Of a stretch of DNA of 6,354 bases, positions 1 to 5,420 are shown one piece after another (the first letter of the stretch is position 1; each line of letters opens with the position of its first letter). Made by a program: the position numbers and the translations under genes. Source of the DNA: an uncultured Lysobacteraceae bacterium (GTDB lineage: Bacteria > Pseudomonadota > Gammaproteobacteria > Xanthomonadales > Rhodanobacteraceae); assembly GCA_946480705.1 (NCBI GenBank), contig CAMLLF010000249.1, forward strand, positions 1 to 6,354, in the 5' to 3' direction. Below the pieces are notes generated by a model that searched no databases, had not been told where the DNA came from, and saw only the letters and a program-made list of their open reading frames with translations.

Positions 1-832
1 CGACGGCAGCGTGGTCTCGCGCAGCTGGAGCTTCGGCGACGGCAGCACGTCGACCGCGACGAATCCCGGCAAGACCTACGCCGCCGCGGGCAGCTACACG
101 GTGACGCTGGCGGCGACGGACAATCGCGGCGCGACGCACAGCGTGTCGAAGACGGTAACCGTCGCTGCGCCGCCCACCGGCGGCGAGCTGCAGAACGGCG
201 TGGCGCGCACGGGGCTGTCCGCAGCACAAGGTGCAAAACTGTACTTCACGATCGACGTGCCTGCCGGCGCGACGAACCTGCGCGTCGCACTCGGCGGCGG
301 CAGCGGGGATGCCGACCTGTATCTGCGCTACGGCAGCGCGCCGACGACGACGGCCTACGACTGCCGGCCGTATCTCGGCGGCAACGCGGAAACCTGCACG
401 GTTGCGGCACCGCAGGCCGGTCGCTACCACGTGATGCTCGACGCATATTCGGCGTTTTCGGGTGCAAGCCTCGTCGCGAGCTTCACGCCGCCCGCGGGGC
501 TGCCCGAATGCGCCGGCAGCGACGTGCGCGTGCTTGGCAAGAACTGCCGGCGCAGCAACCTCTCGGCGACCGCAGGCAACATCGCGTACTTCTATCTGCA
601 GATCCCGGCCGGCACCGCCCAACTGCGCATCCGTGCGACCGGCGGCAGCGGCGATGCGAACCTCTACGCGAATGCGGCGGGCTGGGCGACGCCGACGAGC
701 TATCAACGGCGCTCGATCAACGCCGGCAACGGCGAAACGCTGACGATCGCGAATCCGCCGGCGGGCTACTACTACATCAGCCTGCATGCGGCGAGTGCGT
801 TCAGCGGGGTCACGCTGAGCACGGAATACTGA
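1..832 (+). CDS. C-terminal part of a secreted PKD/PPC-domain protein, probably an extracellular peptidase (5' partial)
   Basis: The frame is open from position 2 with no start, so the N-terminus lies upstream; 276 residues are visible, ending at TGA 830-832. Nucleotides 2-169 encode the end of a PKD domain (WSFGDG core, then a GSYTVTL strand and a TDN turn). About 188-484 and 500-829 encode two PPC (bacterial pre-peptidase C-terminal) domains. They share GGSGDA(D/N)LY and an AG.Y...L.A.SAFSG ending, so they look like a tandem duplication. Cysteine pairs (DC...TC in the first, EC...NC before the second) suggest disulfides in an exported protein. In known families such tails follow the catalytic domain of secreted S8, M4 or M9 peptidases and help in secretion or in binding insoluble substrate. 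The catalytic domain is not visible, so the peptidase call is inference; another exoenzyme or an adhesin is possible. The domain calls are firm. Confidence 0.85.
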   Translation, partial: DGSVVSRSWSFGDGSTSTATNPGKTYAAAGSYTVTLAATDNRGATHSVSKTVTVAAPPTGGELQNGVARTGLSAAQGAKLYFTIDVPAGATNLRVALGGGSGDADLYLRYGSAPTTTAYDCRPYLGGNAETCTVAAPQAGRYHVMLDAYSAFSGASLVASFTPPAGLPECAGSDVRVLGKNCRRSNLSATAGNIAYFYLQIPAGTAQLRIRATGGSGDANLYANAAGWATPTSYQRRSINAGNGETLTIANPPAGYYYISLHAASAFSGVTLSTEY

Positions 833-891
833 CCGCCGACGGATGACGCAGCGGCCACGGACGGCCGATCCTGACCACTGCCGCGACCACG

Positions 892-927
892 ACCGGGGCG
901 CGCCTCGCGTATGATGCGCGCCCCGGT
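892..927 (+). terminator. Perfect 12-bp inverted repeat, possible terminator of the PKD/PPC gene
   Basis: Arms 892-903 (accggggcgcgc) and 916-927 are exact reverse complements around a 12-nt loop. It lies 60 bp after the stop of the upstream gene and 25 bp before the flavoprotein start. The stem is GC-rich but only TTT followed by C comes after it, so it is a weak intrinsic terminator by sequence. The loop carries tatgat (910-915), a 5-of-6 match to a -10 box, so the element could instead belong to the promoter of the next gene. Confidence 0.45.
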
Positions 928-951
928 TTCCTGCCGCCGCGCGCGCTTTCC

Positions 952-2202
952 GTGTCCGATTCCTCCGCAACGCTCGTCGTCGTCGGCGGCGGTCCCGCCG
1001 GCCTCATGGCCGCCGAAACCGCGCGCGCGCACGGCGTCGCCGTGCACCTCTACGATGCGATGGGCTCGGTCGGCCGCAAGTTCCTGATCGCCGGCAAGGG
1101 CGGCCTCAATCTCACGCACGCCGAACCGTTCGCCGGCTTCGTCGCGCGCTACGGCGAACGCGCGCCCGAGGTCGAACGCTGGCTGCGCGAATTCGATGCC
1201 GACGCGTTGCGCGCCTGGGCGCGCGGCCTCGGCGTCGACACCTTCGTCGGCAGCTCCGGCCGCGTGTTTCCCGTCGATCTCAAGGCCGCGCCGCTGCTGC
1301 GCGGCTGGGTGCGTCGGCTGCGCGAACAGGGTGTGCAGTTTCATGTGCAGCGCCGCTTCACGGGCTGGGATGCGCAAGGCCGTCTCGCCTTCGTCGATCG
1401 CGACGGCGCGACGCATCACGTGAACGCGGACGCCTGCGTGCTCGCGCTCGGCGGTGCGAGCTGGCCCGTGCTCGGTTCCGACGGAACGTGGGTCGATGCG
1501 CTCGCCGCGCGCGGTGTCGAGATCGCGCCGCTGCAGCCGGCCAACTGCGGTTTCGACGTGAACTGGAGCGAGCACTTCGCAGGCCGCTTCGCCGGCGAAC
1601 CGCTGAAACCCGTCGCGCTGCAGTGGACGCGGCGCGACGGCGCGTGCGAAACGCGTCAGGGCGAATTCGTGATCACGGCCGGCGGCGTCGAAGGCAGCCT
1701 GATCTATGCGGCGTCGGCCGACCTGCGCGAGACGCAGCGCCGCGACGGCTTCGTCGATATCGCACTCGATCTCGCACCCGCGCAATCGCGGGAGCACCTG
1801 GTGCAGGCCCTGCGCAAGCCGCGCGGAAAACGCTCCGGCGGCGATCATCTGCGCCGCCAGACCGGACTCGACGGCGTGAAGGCCGGACTGATTTTCGAAG
1901 TGCTCGGCAAGCATGCGCTCGACGATATCGACCGCGTCGCCGGGACGATCAAGTCGCTGCCGCTGCGCCTGCAGCGTCCGCGTCCGGTCGACGAAGCCAT
2001 CAGCACCGCCGGCGGCGTGACGCTCGAAGCGCTCGACGGGCATCTGATGCTGCACACGCTGCCCGGCGTGTTCTGCGCGGGCGAGATGCTCGACTGGGAA
2101 GCGCCGACCGGCGGCTACCTGCTGACCGCGAGCTTCGCGAGCGGCCTGATCGCCGGCCGCGGCGCCGCACTATGGCTCCGGGAAAATCGTCGGGCGCAAT
2201 AA
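952..2202 (+). CDS. FAD-dependent oxidoreductase, HI0933-like family, PP_4765-type flavoprotein
   Basis: A 416-residue cytoplasmic flavoprotein with no signal peptide or membrane segment. The N-terminal Rossmann motif GGGPAG is at residues 12-17, with acidic D35 at the end of the second strand, where such folds bind the adenosine ribose of FAD. Next comes GRKFLIAGKGGLNLT (41-55), the hallmark of the HI0933/YhiN/BaiN-like superfamily. ALGGASWP in mid-protein and AGEMLDWEAPTGGYLL (376-391) near the end are the other flavin-contact blocks. Overall it best fits the TIGR03862 (PP_4765) branch, whose substrate is not established. The start is GTG 952: there is no in-frame start shortly upstream, and the next ATG (residue 19) would cut the Rossmann motif. 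No clear Shine-Dalgarno precedes it; the leader is pyrimidine-rich. The stop codon lies inside a REP-like palindrome, so the extreme C-terminus (NRRAQ) may come partly from the repeat. It appears monocistronic. Family confidence is high; function is unknown. Confidence 0.92.
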   Translation: MSDSSATLVVVGGGPAGLMAAETARAHGVAVHLYDAMGSVGRKFLIAGKGGLNLTHAEPFAGFVARYGERAPEVERWLREFDADALRAWARGLGVDTFVGSSGRVFPVDLKAAPLLRGWVRRLREQGVQFHVQRRFTGWDAQGRLAFVDRDGATHHVNADACVLALGGASWPVLGSDGTWVDALAARGVEIAPLQPANCGFDVNWSEHFAGRFAGEPLKPVALQWTRRDGACETRQGEFVITAGGVEGSLIYAASADLRETQRRDGFVDIALDLAPAQSREHLVQALRKPRGKRSGGDHLRRQTGLDGVKAGLIFEVLGKHALDDIDRVAGTIKSLPLRLQRPRPVDEAISTAGGVTLEALDGHLMLHTLPGVFCAGEMLDWEAPTGGYLLTASFASGLIAGRGAALWLRENRRAQ

Positions 2203-2221
2203 GCGCATTGCGCCTTCTCGA
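2193..2221 (+). repeat. REP-like palindrome, copy 1, overlapping the flavoprotein stop codon
   Basis: The arms ggcgcaat (2193-2200) and attgcgcc (2207-2214) form a perfect 8-bp stem with a 6-nt loop, followed by ttctcga. The TAA stop of the flavoprotein (2200-2202) spans arm and loop. A second copy lies in opposite orientation at 2327-2360. The two share ggcgcaataa, cattgcgcc and the following n-tctcga, differing in the middle (gcg here, ccgaaggg there). No run of T follows, so it is not a standard terminator; a role in mRNA 3'-end protection or as a REP/BIME component is inferred. Confidence 0.7.
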
Positions 2222-2254
2222 TGCAAGGCGACACTTTCCTTTGCGGCCAATCTC

Positions 2255-2292
2255 ATCGCAAAGCGACATCGCAAGCGACATCGCAAAGCGAC
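2255..2292 (+). repeat. Short tandem repeat, three units of 13, 12 and 13 bp
   Basis: Three contiguous units: atcgcaaagcgac (2255-2267), the same minus one A (2268-2279), and atcgcaaagcgac again (2280-2292). A degenerate fourth copy, atgcaaggcgac, is at 2221-2232, 22 bp upstream. The array sits between the two inverted palindromes. The unequal unit length argues against a coding role. Function is unknown; it may be a replication-slippage product or a set of protein-binding sites. Confidence 0.8.
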
Positions 2293-2326
2293 ACCCTGCA
2301 ACGCCGTTGCTGGAGCGCCGCAAGGG

Positions 2327-2360
2327 TCGAGACGGCGCAATGCCCTTCGGTTATTGCGCC
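2327..2360 (-). repeat. REP-like palindrome, copy 2, inverted relative to copy 1
   Basis: The arms ggcgcaat (2334-2341) and attgcgcc (2353-2360) are identical to those of the copy at 2193, around an 11-nt loop. Read on the minus strand it gives ggcgcaataa, ccgaaggg, cattgcgcc, then gtctcga, matching copy 1 in the arms and flank. The 105 bp between the copies hold a 13-bp tandem array, giving the layout of a mosaic interspersed repeat (BIME-like) or a very small non-autonomous element. Confidence 0.7.
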
Positions 2361-2400
2361 TTACGTCGGCGCTTCGCCTTGAAGCCCGCCGCCAATCCAC

Positions 2401-2414
2401 GACTCACGTTGTCA
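2401..2414 (+). promoter_or_regulatory. Possible auxiliary operator (half-site match)
   Basis: The right half, cgttgtca (2407-2414), matches the perfect operator at 2631-2644 over 8 bases; the left half is degenerate (9 of 14 overall). It lies 230 bp upstream. LacI-family repressors often use a distant second operator for looping, so the arrangement is plausible, but it rests on one half-site. Confidence 0.25.
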
Positions 2415-2594
2415 TTCTCAACGCGTGCACAACGTGTGGCCGCGCGGCGGCAGCAGCCATCGCCACACCACGGCGATGCCCCATAAAATTCCGCAACATA
2501 CGCGCACCATTTCGCTTCGGGACTCAATTCTTTGACGGAAGCGCGCGTCATTTCAGGCCGCGCGGTTTGCCGCAATGCAGCAGAATCCACGTTG

Positions 2595-2610
2595 TGTGAA
2601 GTTCTCCGCA
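2595..2610 (+). promoter_or_regulatory. CRP/Clp-like site upstream of the chitinase promoter
   Basis: TGTGA (2595-2599), a 6-nt spacer, then ccgca (2606-2610): the left half is perfect and the right half matches 3 of 5 of the TGTGA-N6-TCACA consensus. Its centre is about 62 bp before the start expected from the -35 box at 2630, the usual spacing for class I activation. In xanthomonads the CRP-like protein Clp controls extracellular enzymes, so the placement makes sense. A half-site alone can occur by chance. Confidence 0.3.
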
Positions 2611-2629
2611 AGTCTTGTTCGCGCAATTG

Positions 2630-2658
2630 TTGACAACGTTGTCAGTCGCGCGCACTGT
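2630..2658 (+). promoter_or_regulatory. Putative sigma-70 promoter of the chitinase gene
   Basis: TTGACA (2630-2635) is a perfect -35 consensus. With a 17-bp spacer the -10 would be cactgt (2653-2658), matching only 2 of 6; tgtagg (2656-2661) matches 3 of 6 but is too far. A good -35 with a poor -10 suggests an activator-dependent promoter. The predicted start near 2665 gives a leader of about 470 nt. No better promoter is obvious closer to the gene. Confidence 0.4.
2631..2644. promoter_or_regulatory. Perfect 14-bp palindrome, probable LacI-family operator
   Basis: TGACAACGTTGTCA is fully symmetric about a central CG, the form typical of LacI-family operators. From memory, similar TGACA-nCGn-TGTCA motifs are described for sugar regulons, including N-acetylglucosamine and glucoside control, in gammaproteobacteria. 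It overlaps the -35 box at 2630-2635, so a bound protein would block RNA polymerase. Since the next gene is a chitinase, repression relieved by a chitin breakdown product is the natural reading. No regulator gene is in the window. Confidence 0.6.
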
Positions 2659-3126
2659 AGGCGCCGCGTCGGGCTGGCGGTTGGTGCCGTCAACACGGAG
2701 GTCGTCGCGAAATGCGGCGGATCGTCGGCGGGATCGCCGGCCTGGATGAAGCTTCGACGCTGCGGCGAAGACCGCGCATCCGCGTTGCGCCTCCTGCAGG
2801 CGCGATGCCCACGGAAGGAAAAACGCCGACCGCAACTGCGGCGAGCGGAAACGGCCGGAACGACCGGCCGCAGCGAGGGCGCGGGGGCGCCGATCGCGGA
2901 CGGATGCGACAACGCGAATCGCCGCAGTCGATGTGTCCGGGGAGGACGCATCGGTACTGCATTGCCGCCGGATCCGTTCCGGCCGGTGCTGTCGAACGGT
3001 CTGTCGCGGCCCTGCGCCGCTGCGCCGGCGGTCCCTGAAACCGCCCGCGCAGGAACGTTTCGTCATCGCACCGCGTCAATGCGGCCTCGCCGCTCCCCGG
3101 TTTCGCTCTCCGCACTCACTCGCAAC

Positions 3127-3130
3127 GGAG
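3127..3130 (+). promoter_or_regulatory. Ribosome binding site deciding the chitinase start
   Basis: GGAG lies 8 nt before ATG 3139, with aagg also close by. It supports this ATG, which begins a clean signal peptide, over the upstream in-frame starts at 2575 and later. Confidence 0.75.
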
Positions 3131-3138
3131 TCAAGGAC

Positions 3139-5181
3139 ATGCGCTTCCGATCGGCTTTTACCCATCTGCTGTTTGTTGCACTTTCCACAACCGCCTGGAC
3201 CTCGGCGCACGCGGTCAGCTGTGCCGGCGTCGCCGCCTGGAACCAGTCGACGATCTACAACGCCGGCGACAGGATGGTCTACCAGAACCGTCTGTACCAG
3301 GCCAACATTCCGATCTGGAATGCGCCGCCGACCCACTGCCCCAGCTGCGGCTGGTATACCGACCTCGGCGCCTGCGACAGCGGCCCGGGCGACACCACGG
3401 CACCGAGCGTGCCGGCCAACCTCGCCTCGCCCTCGCGCACGAGCAACTCGATCACGCTGAGCTGGAGCGCGTCGACCGACAACGCCGGCGGCAGCGGCGT
3501 GGCGGGTTATGACGTGTATCGCGGCACGACGCTGGTCGGCAGCCCGACGGCGACGACGTATACCGACACCGGCCTCACGGCGAACACCACGTATACCTAT
3601 CGCGTGCGTGCGCGCGACGTCGCGTCGAATGCGTCAGCGCAGTCCTCGCCGCTCAACGTGACGACGAATGGCACGGGCACCTGCACGACGGTTCCGTCGG
3701 TGCCGGCCGGCCTGACCTCGCCGAGCCAGACCACCAACAGCGTCAGCCTGAGCTGGGGCGCGGTCGCCGCCGGCGCGAACTGCACGATCAAGTACCGCGT
3801 GTTCCGCGGCGGCGCGCAGCAGGGTGAAGTCACGGCGACGAACTTCACCAACAGCGGACTCAATCCCGACACGAACTACAGCTTCACCGTCGCGGCGGTC
3901 AGCGAGGCCGGCGCCTCGGCGCAGAGCGCGCCGATCACCGCGCGCACCAAGCCCGTGATCGTCGGCGGCGCGAAGACCGTGCTCGGCTACTTCGTGCAGT
4001 GGGGCATCTACGGCCGCGGCTATCGCGTGCAGCACATCGACACGAGCGGCAGCGCCGCGAAGCTCACGCACATCAACTACGCGTTCGGCAACGTGCGCAA
4101 CAACCGCTGCGAAGTCGGCCTGACGATTCCGTCGGATCCGAACACCGGCGCCGGCGGCGACGCGTTCGCCGACTACTCCAAGGCGTTCTCCGCGGCCGAA
4201 AGCGTCGACGGCGTCGCCGACACCTGGGACCAGAAGCTGCGCGGCAACTGGAACCAGCTCAAGGAGCTCAAGGCCAAGTATCCGAACATCAAGGTGCTGA
4301 TCTCGCTCGGCGGCTGGACCTGGTCGCGCGGCTTCTCCAGCGCCGCACGTCCGGAAAACCGCCAGGCCTTCGTCGCCTCGTGCATCGACGCCTACATCCG
4401 CGGCAACCTGCCGGTGACCGACAACGCCGGCGGCCCCGGCGCGGCGGCCGGCGTGTTCGACGGCATCGACCTCGACTGGGAATACCCCGTGGCCTGCGGC
4501 ATCGCCTGCGGTTCGCCCGAGGACAACGCGAACTTCACCGCGCTGCTCGCCGAGTTCCGCCGCCAGCTCGACCAGGTCCGTCCGGGCCTGCTGCTGACGA
4601 TCGCGGCCGGTGCGGGCATCGACAAGATCCGCGTCACCGATCCGGGCACGTATCACCAGTACCTCGATTTCATCAACGTGATGACCTACGACTTCCACGG
4701 CGCGTGGGATCCGCAGACCAATCATCACTCCGCGCTGTACGGCTCGCCGTCCGATCCGTCGACGGGCGACCAGCGTTCCTACAACTCGCACGATGCGATC
4801 CAGGCGTTCCGCAACCGTGGCGTCCCGGCGGCGAAGCTCAACCTCGGCATCGGCTTCTACGGCCGCGGCTGGCAGAACGTGTCCTCGGCCAACAACGGTC
4901 TCTACCAGAGTGGCAGCGCCGCACCCGGTACGTATGAAGCCGGCATCGAGGACTACAAGGTGCTGAAGAACCGCGCGGGCTCGCATCACACCGACGCGAC
5001 CGCGCGCGCGCACTGGCTGCTCAGCGGCAATCAGTTCTGGAGCTACGACGATCCGGCGCTGGTGTTCGAGAAGATGCAGTACGTGAAGAACCAGAACCTC
5101 GGCGGTGCGTTCTTCTGGGAATTCAGCGGCGACGATTCCACCGGCTCGCTCGCGAAGGCGATCAAGGACGGATTGCAGTAA
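3139..5181 (+). CDS. Secreted modular chitinase: signal peptide, CBM5/12, two FN3 domains, GH18
   Basis: A 680-residue endo- or processive chitinase (EC 3.2.1.14) that hydrolyses beta-1,4-linked N-acetylglucosamine polymer outside the cell. Residues 1-25 are a Sec signal peptide (MRFR, hydrophobic core, cleavage after AHA). Residues 28-79 are a chitin-binding CBM5/12 module (W34, Y40, Y48, Y53, W60, W72, Y73; cysteines 28, 67, 70, 79). Two fibronectin type III linkers follow (about 88-176 and 185-270); the second has cysteines 182 and 215, a possible disulfide. GH18 runs from about 279 to 680: SLGGW at 389-393, DGIDLDWE at 441-448 with catalytic acid E448 and D446, MTYD at 515-518 (Y517, D518 for the substrate-assisted mechanism), and W660 in the floor of subsite -1. 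YGRGW and the long stretch before the last strand suggest the insertion domain of subfamily A (ChiA-like) enzymes. All catalytic residues are present, so it should be active. It stands alone between an operator region and a terminator. Confidence 0.96.
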   Translation: MRFRSAFTHLLFVALSTTAWTSAHAVSCAGVAAWNQSTIYNAGDRMVYQNRLYQANIPIWNAPPTHCPSCGWYTDLGACDSGPGDTTAPSVPANLASPSRTSNSITLSWSASTDNAGGSGVAGYDVYRGTTLVGSPTATTYTDTGLTANTTYTYRVRARDVASNASAQSSPLNVTTNGTGTCTTVPSVPAGLTSPSQTTNSVSLSWGAVAAGANCTIKYRVFRGGAQQGEVTATNFTNSGLNPDTNYSFTVAAVSEAGASAQSAPITARTKPVIVGGAKTVLGYFVQWGIYGRGYRVQHIDTSGSAAKLTHINYAFGNVRNNRCEVGLTIPSDPNTGAGGDAFADYSKAFSAAESVDGVADTWDQKLRGNWNQLKELKAKYPNIKVLISLGGWTWSRGFSSAARPENRQAFVASCIDAYIRGNLPVTDNAGGPGAAAGVFDGIDLDWEYPVACGIACGSPEDNANFTALLAEFRRQLDQVRPGLLLTIAAGAGIDKIRVTDPGTYHQYLDFINVMTYDFHGAWDPQTNHHSALYGSPSDPSTGDQRSYNSHDAIQAFRNRGVPAAKLNLGIGFYGRGWQNVSSANNGLYQSGSAAPGTYEAGIEDYKVLKNRAGSHHTDATARAHWLLSGNQFWSYDDPALVFEKMQYVKNQNLGGAFFWEFSGDDSTGSLAKAIKDGLQ

Positions 5182-5204
5182 ATCGCCATCCGCAACGTAA
5201 TGAG

Positions 5205-5238
5205 AAAACGGCGCAGGCGACTGCGCCGTTTTTCTTTT
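5205..5238 (+). terminator. Strong intrinsic terminator after the chitinase gene
   Basis: A perfect 12-bp stem (aaaacggcgcag 5205-5216, complement 5221-5232) is closed by a GCGA (GNRA) tetraloop and followed by a T-rich tract (5229-5238, one C). It begins 24 bp after the chitinase stop. The A run on the left would give a short U tract on the other strand, so it may work in both directions. It separates the chitinase from pstS. Confidence 0.93.
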
Positions 5239-5409
5239 GTGCACATTGAAACACGCGCTGCTGCAGTTTCGCGACAGCACGGCGAGGTTTCGCCGTCCGG
5301 CACGCAACCGTCGCATGACAGTCTCGCGCCCCACACGGCATCGCAGTGCCGACGACATTGCGATGCAACATCGCGCAGGCACGCTTCGCGCGCTTTCAAC
5401 ACGGCCTGC

Positions 5410-5415
5410 AGGGGG
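5410..5415 (+). promoter_or_regulatory. Ribosome binding site deciding the pstS start
   Basis: AGGGGG lies 5 nt before GTG 5421. It favours this GTG over the in-frame ATG at 5463, which would remove the charged N-terminus and half the hydrophobic core of the signal peptide. Confidence 0.65.
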
Positions 5416-5420
5416 CACAC

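Larger units (their letters stand above)
2361..3138. other. Long gene-free region: chitinase control region and leader
   Basis: I find no convincing gene here. The chitinase frame stays open upstream to an ATG at 2575, but that extension (188 codons) is arginine-rich, has mixed third positions and rare codons such as AGG, and would bury a good signal peptide. Other frames read as arginine/proline-rich noise. About 2400-2650 is visibly less GC-rich than the rest, as expected for a promoter region; it holds the operator and promoter signals listed separately. About 2665-3138 would be transcribed leader. It contains a GC-rich hairpin, cggccgg (2852-2858) with ccggccg (2864-2870). I recognise no riboswitch class; the conserved core of c-di-GMP-I (GEMM) aptamers, known upstream of some chitin genes, is absent by eye. 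Confidence 0.6.

Noticed and set aside
1488..2486. Plus-strand ORF in another frame across the flavoprotein 3' half
   Set aside because: The translation is an arginine/alanine string typical of a frame shadow, while the flavoprotein frame carries all family motifs.
2484..2489. taaaat as a -10 box for an upstream chitinase promoter
   Set aside because: It matches 5 of 6, but there is no -35 at the right spacing, and it would lengthen the leader to about 650 nt.
2575..3138. N-terminal extension of the chitinase by 188 codons
   Set aside because: It is arginine-rich with unbiased third positions and rare codons, lacks a ribosome site at 2575, and would hide the signal peptide that begins at 3139 after a good GGAG.
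2665..3138. c-di-GMP (GEMM) riboswitch in the chitinase leader
   Set aside because: The conserved aptamer core and tetraloop-receptor sequences are not present by eye.
5304..5332. Pho box upstream of pstS
   Set aside because: There is one ATGACAG (5315-5321, reverse of CTGTCAT), but the neighbouring 11-bp-spaced repeats are absent, so there is no real direct-repeat Pho box.
5337..5374. Small hairpins before pstS (cggca/tgccg and gcgatg/catcgc)
   Set aside because: Stems are only 5-6 bp and there is no T tract; this is expected by chance in GC-rich DNA.
3634..5418. Long antisense ORF (594 codons) opposite the chitinase
   Set aside because: It lies opposite a clear catalytic gene, is rich in Arg/Ala/Val repeats of the kind produced by reading GC-biased codons backwards, and matches no family I know. 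The antisense ORFs at 772-2055 and 5043-6212 are rejected for the same reason.
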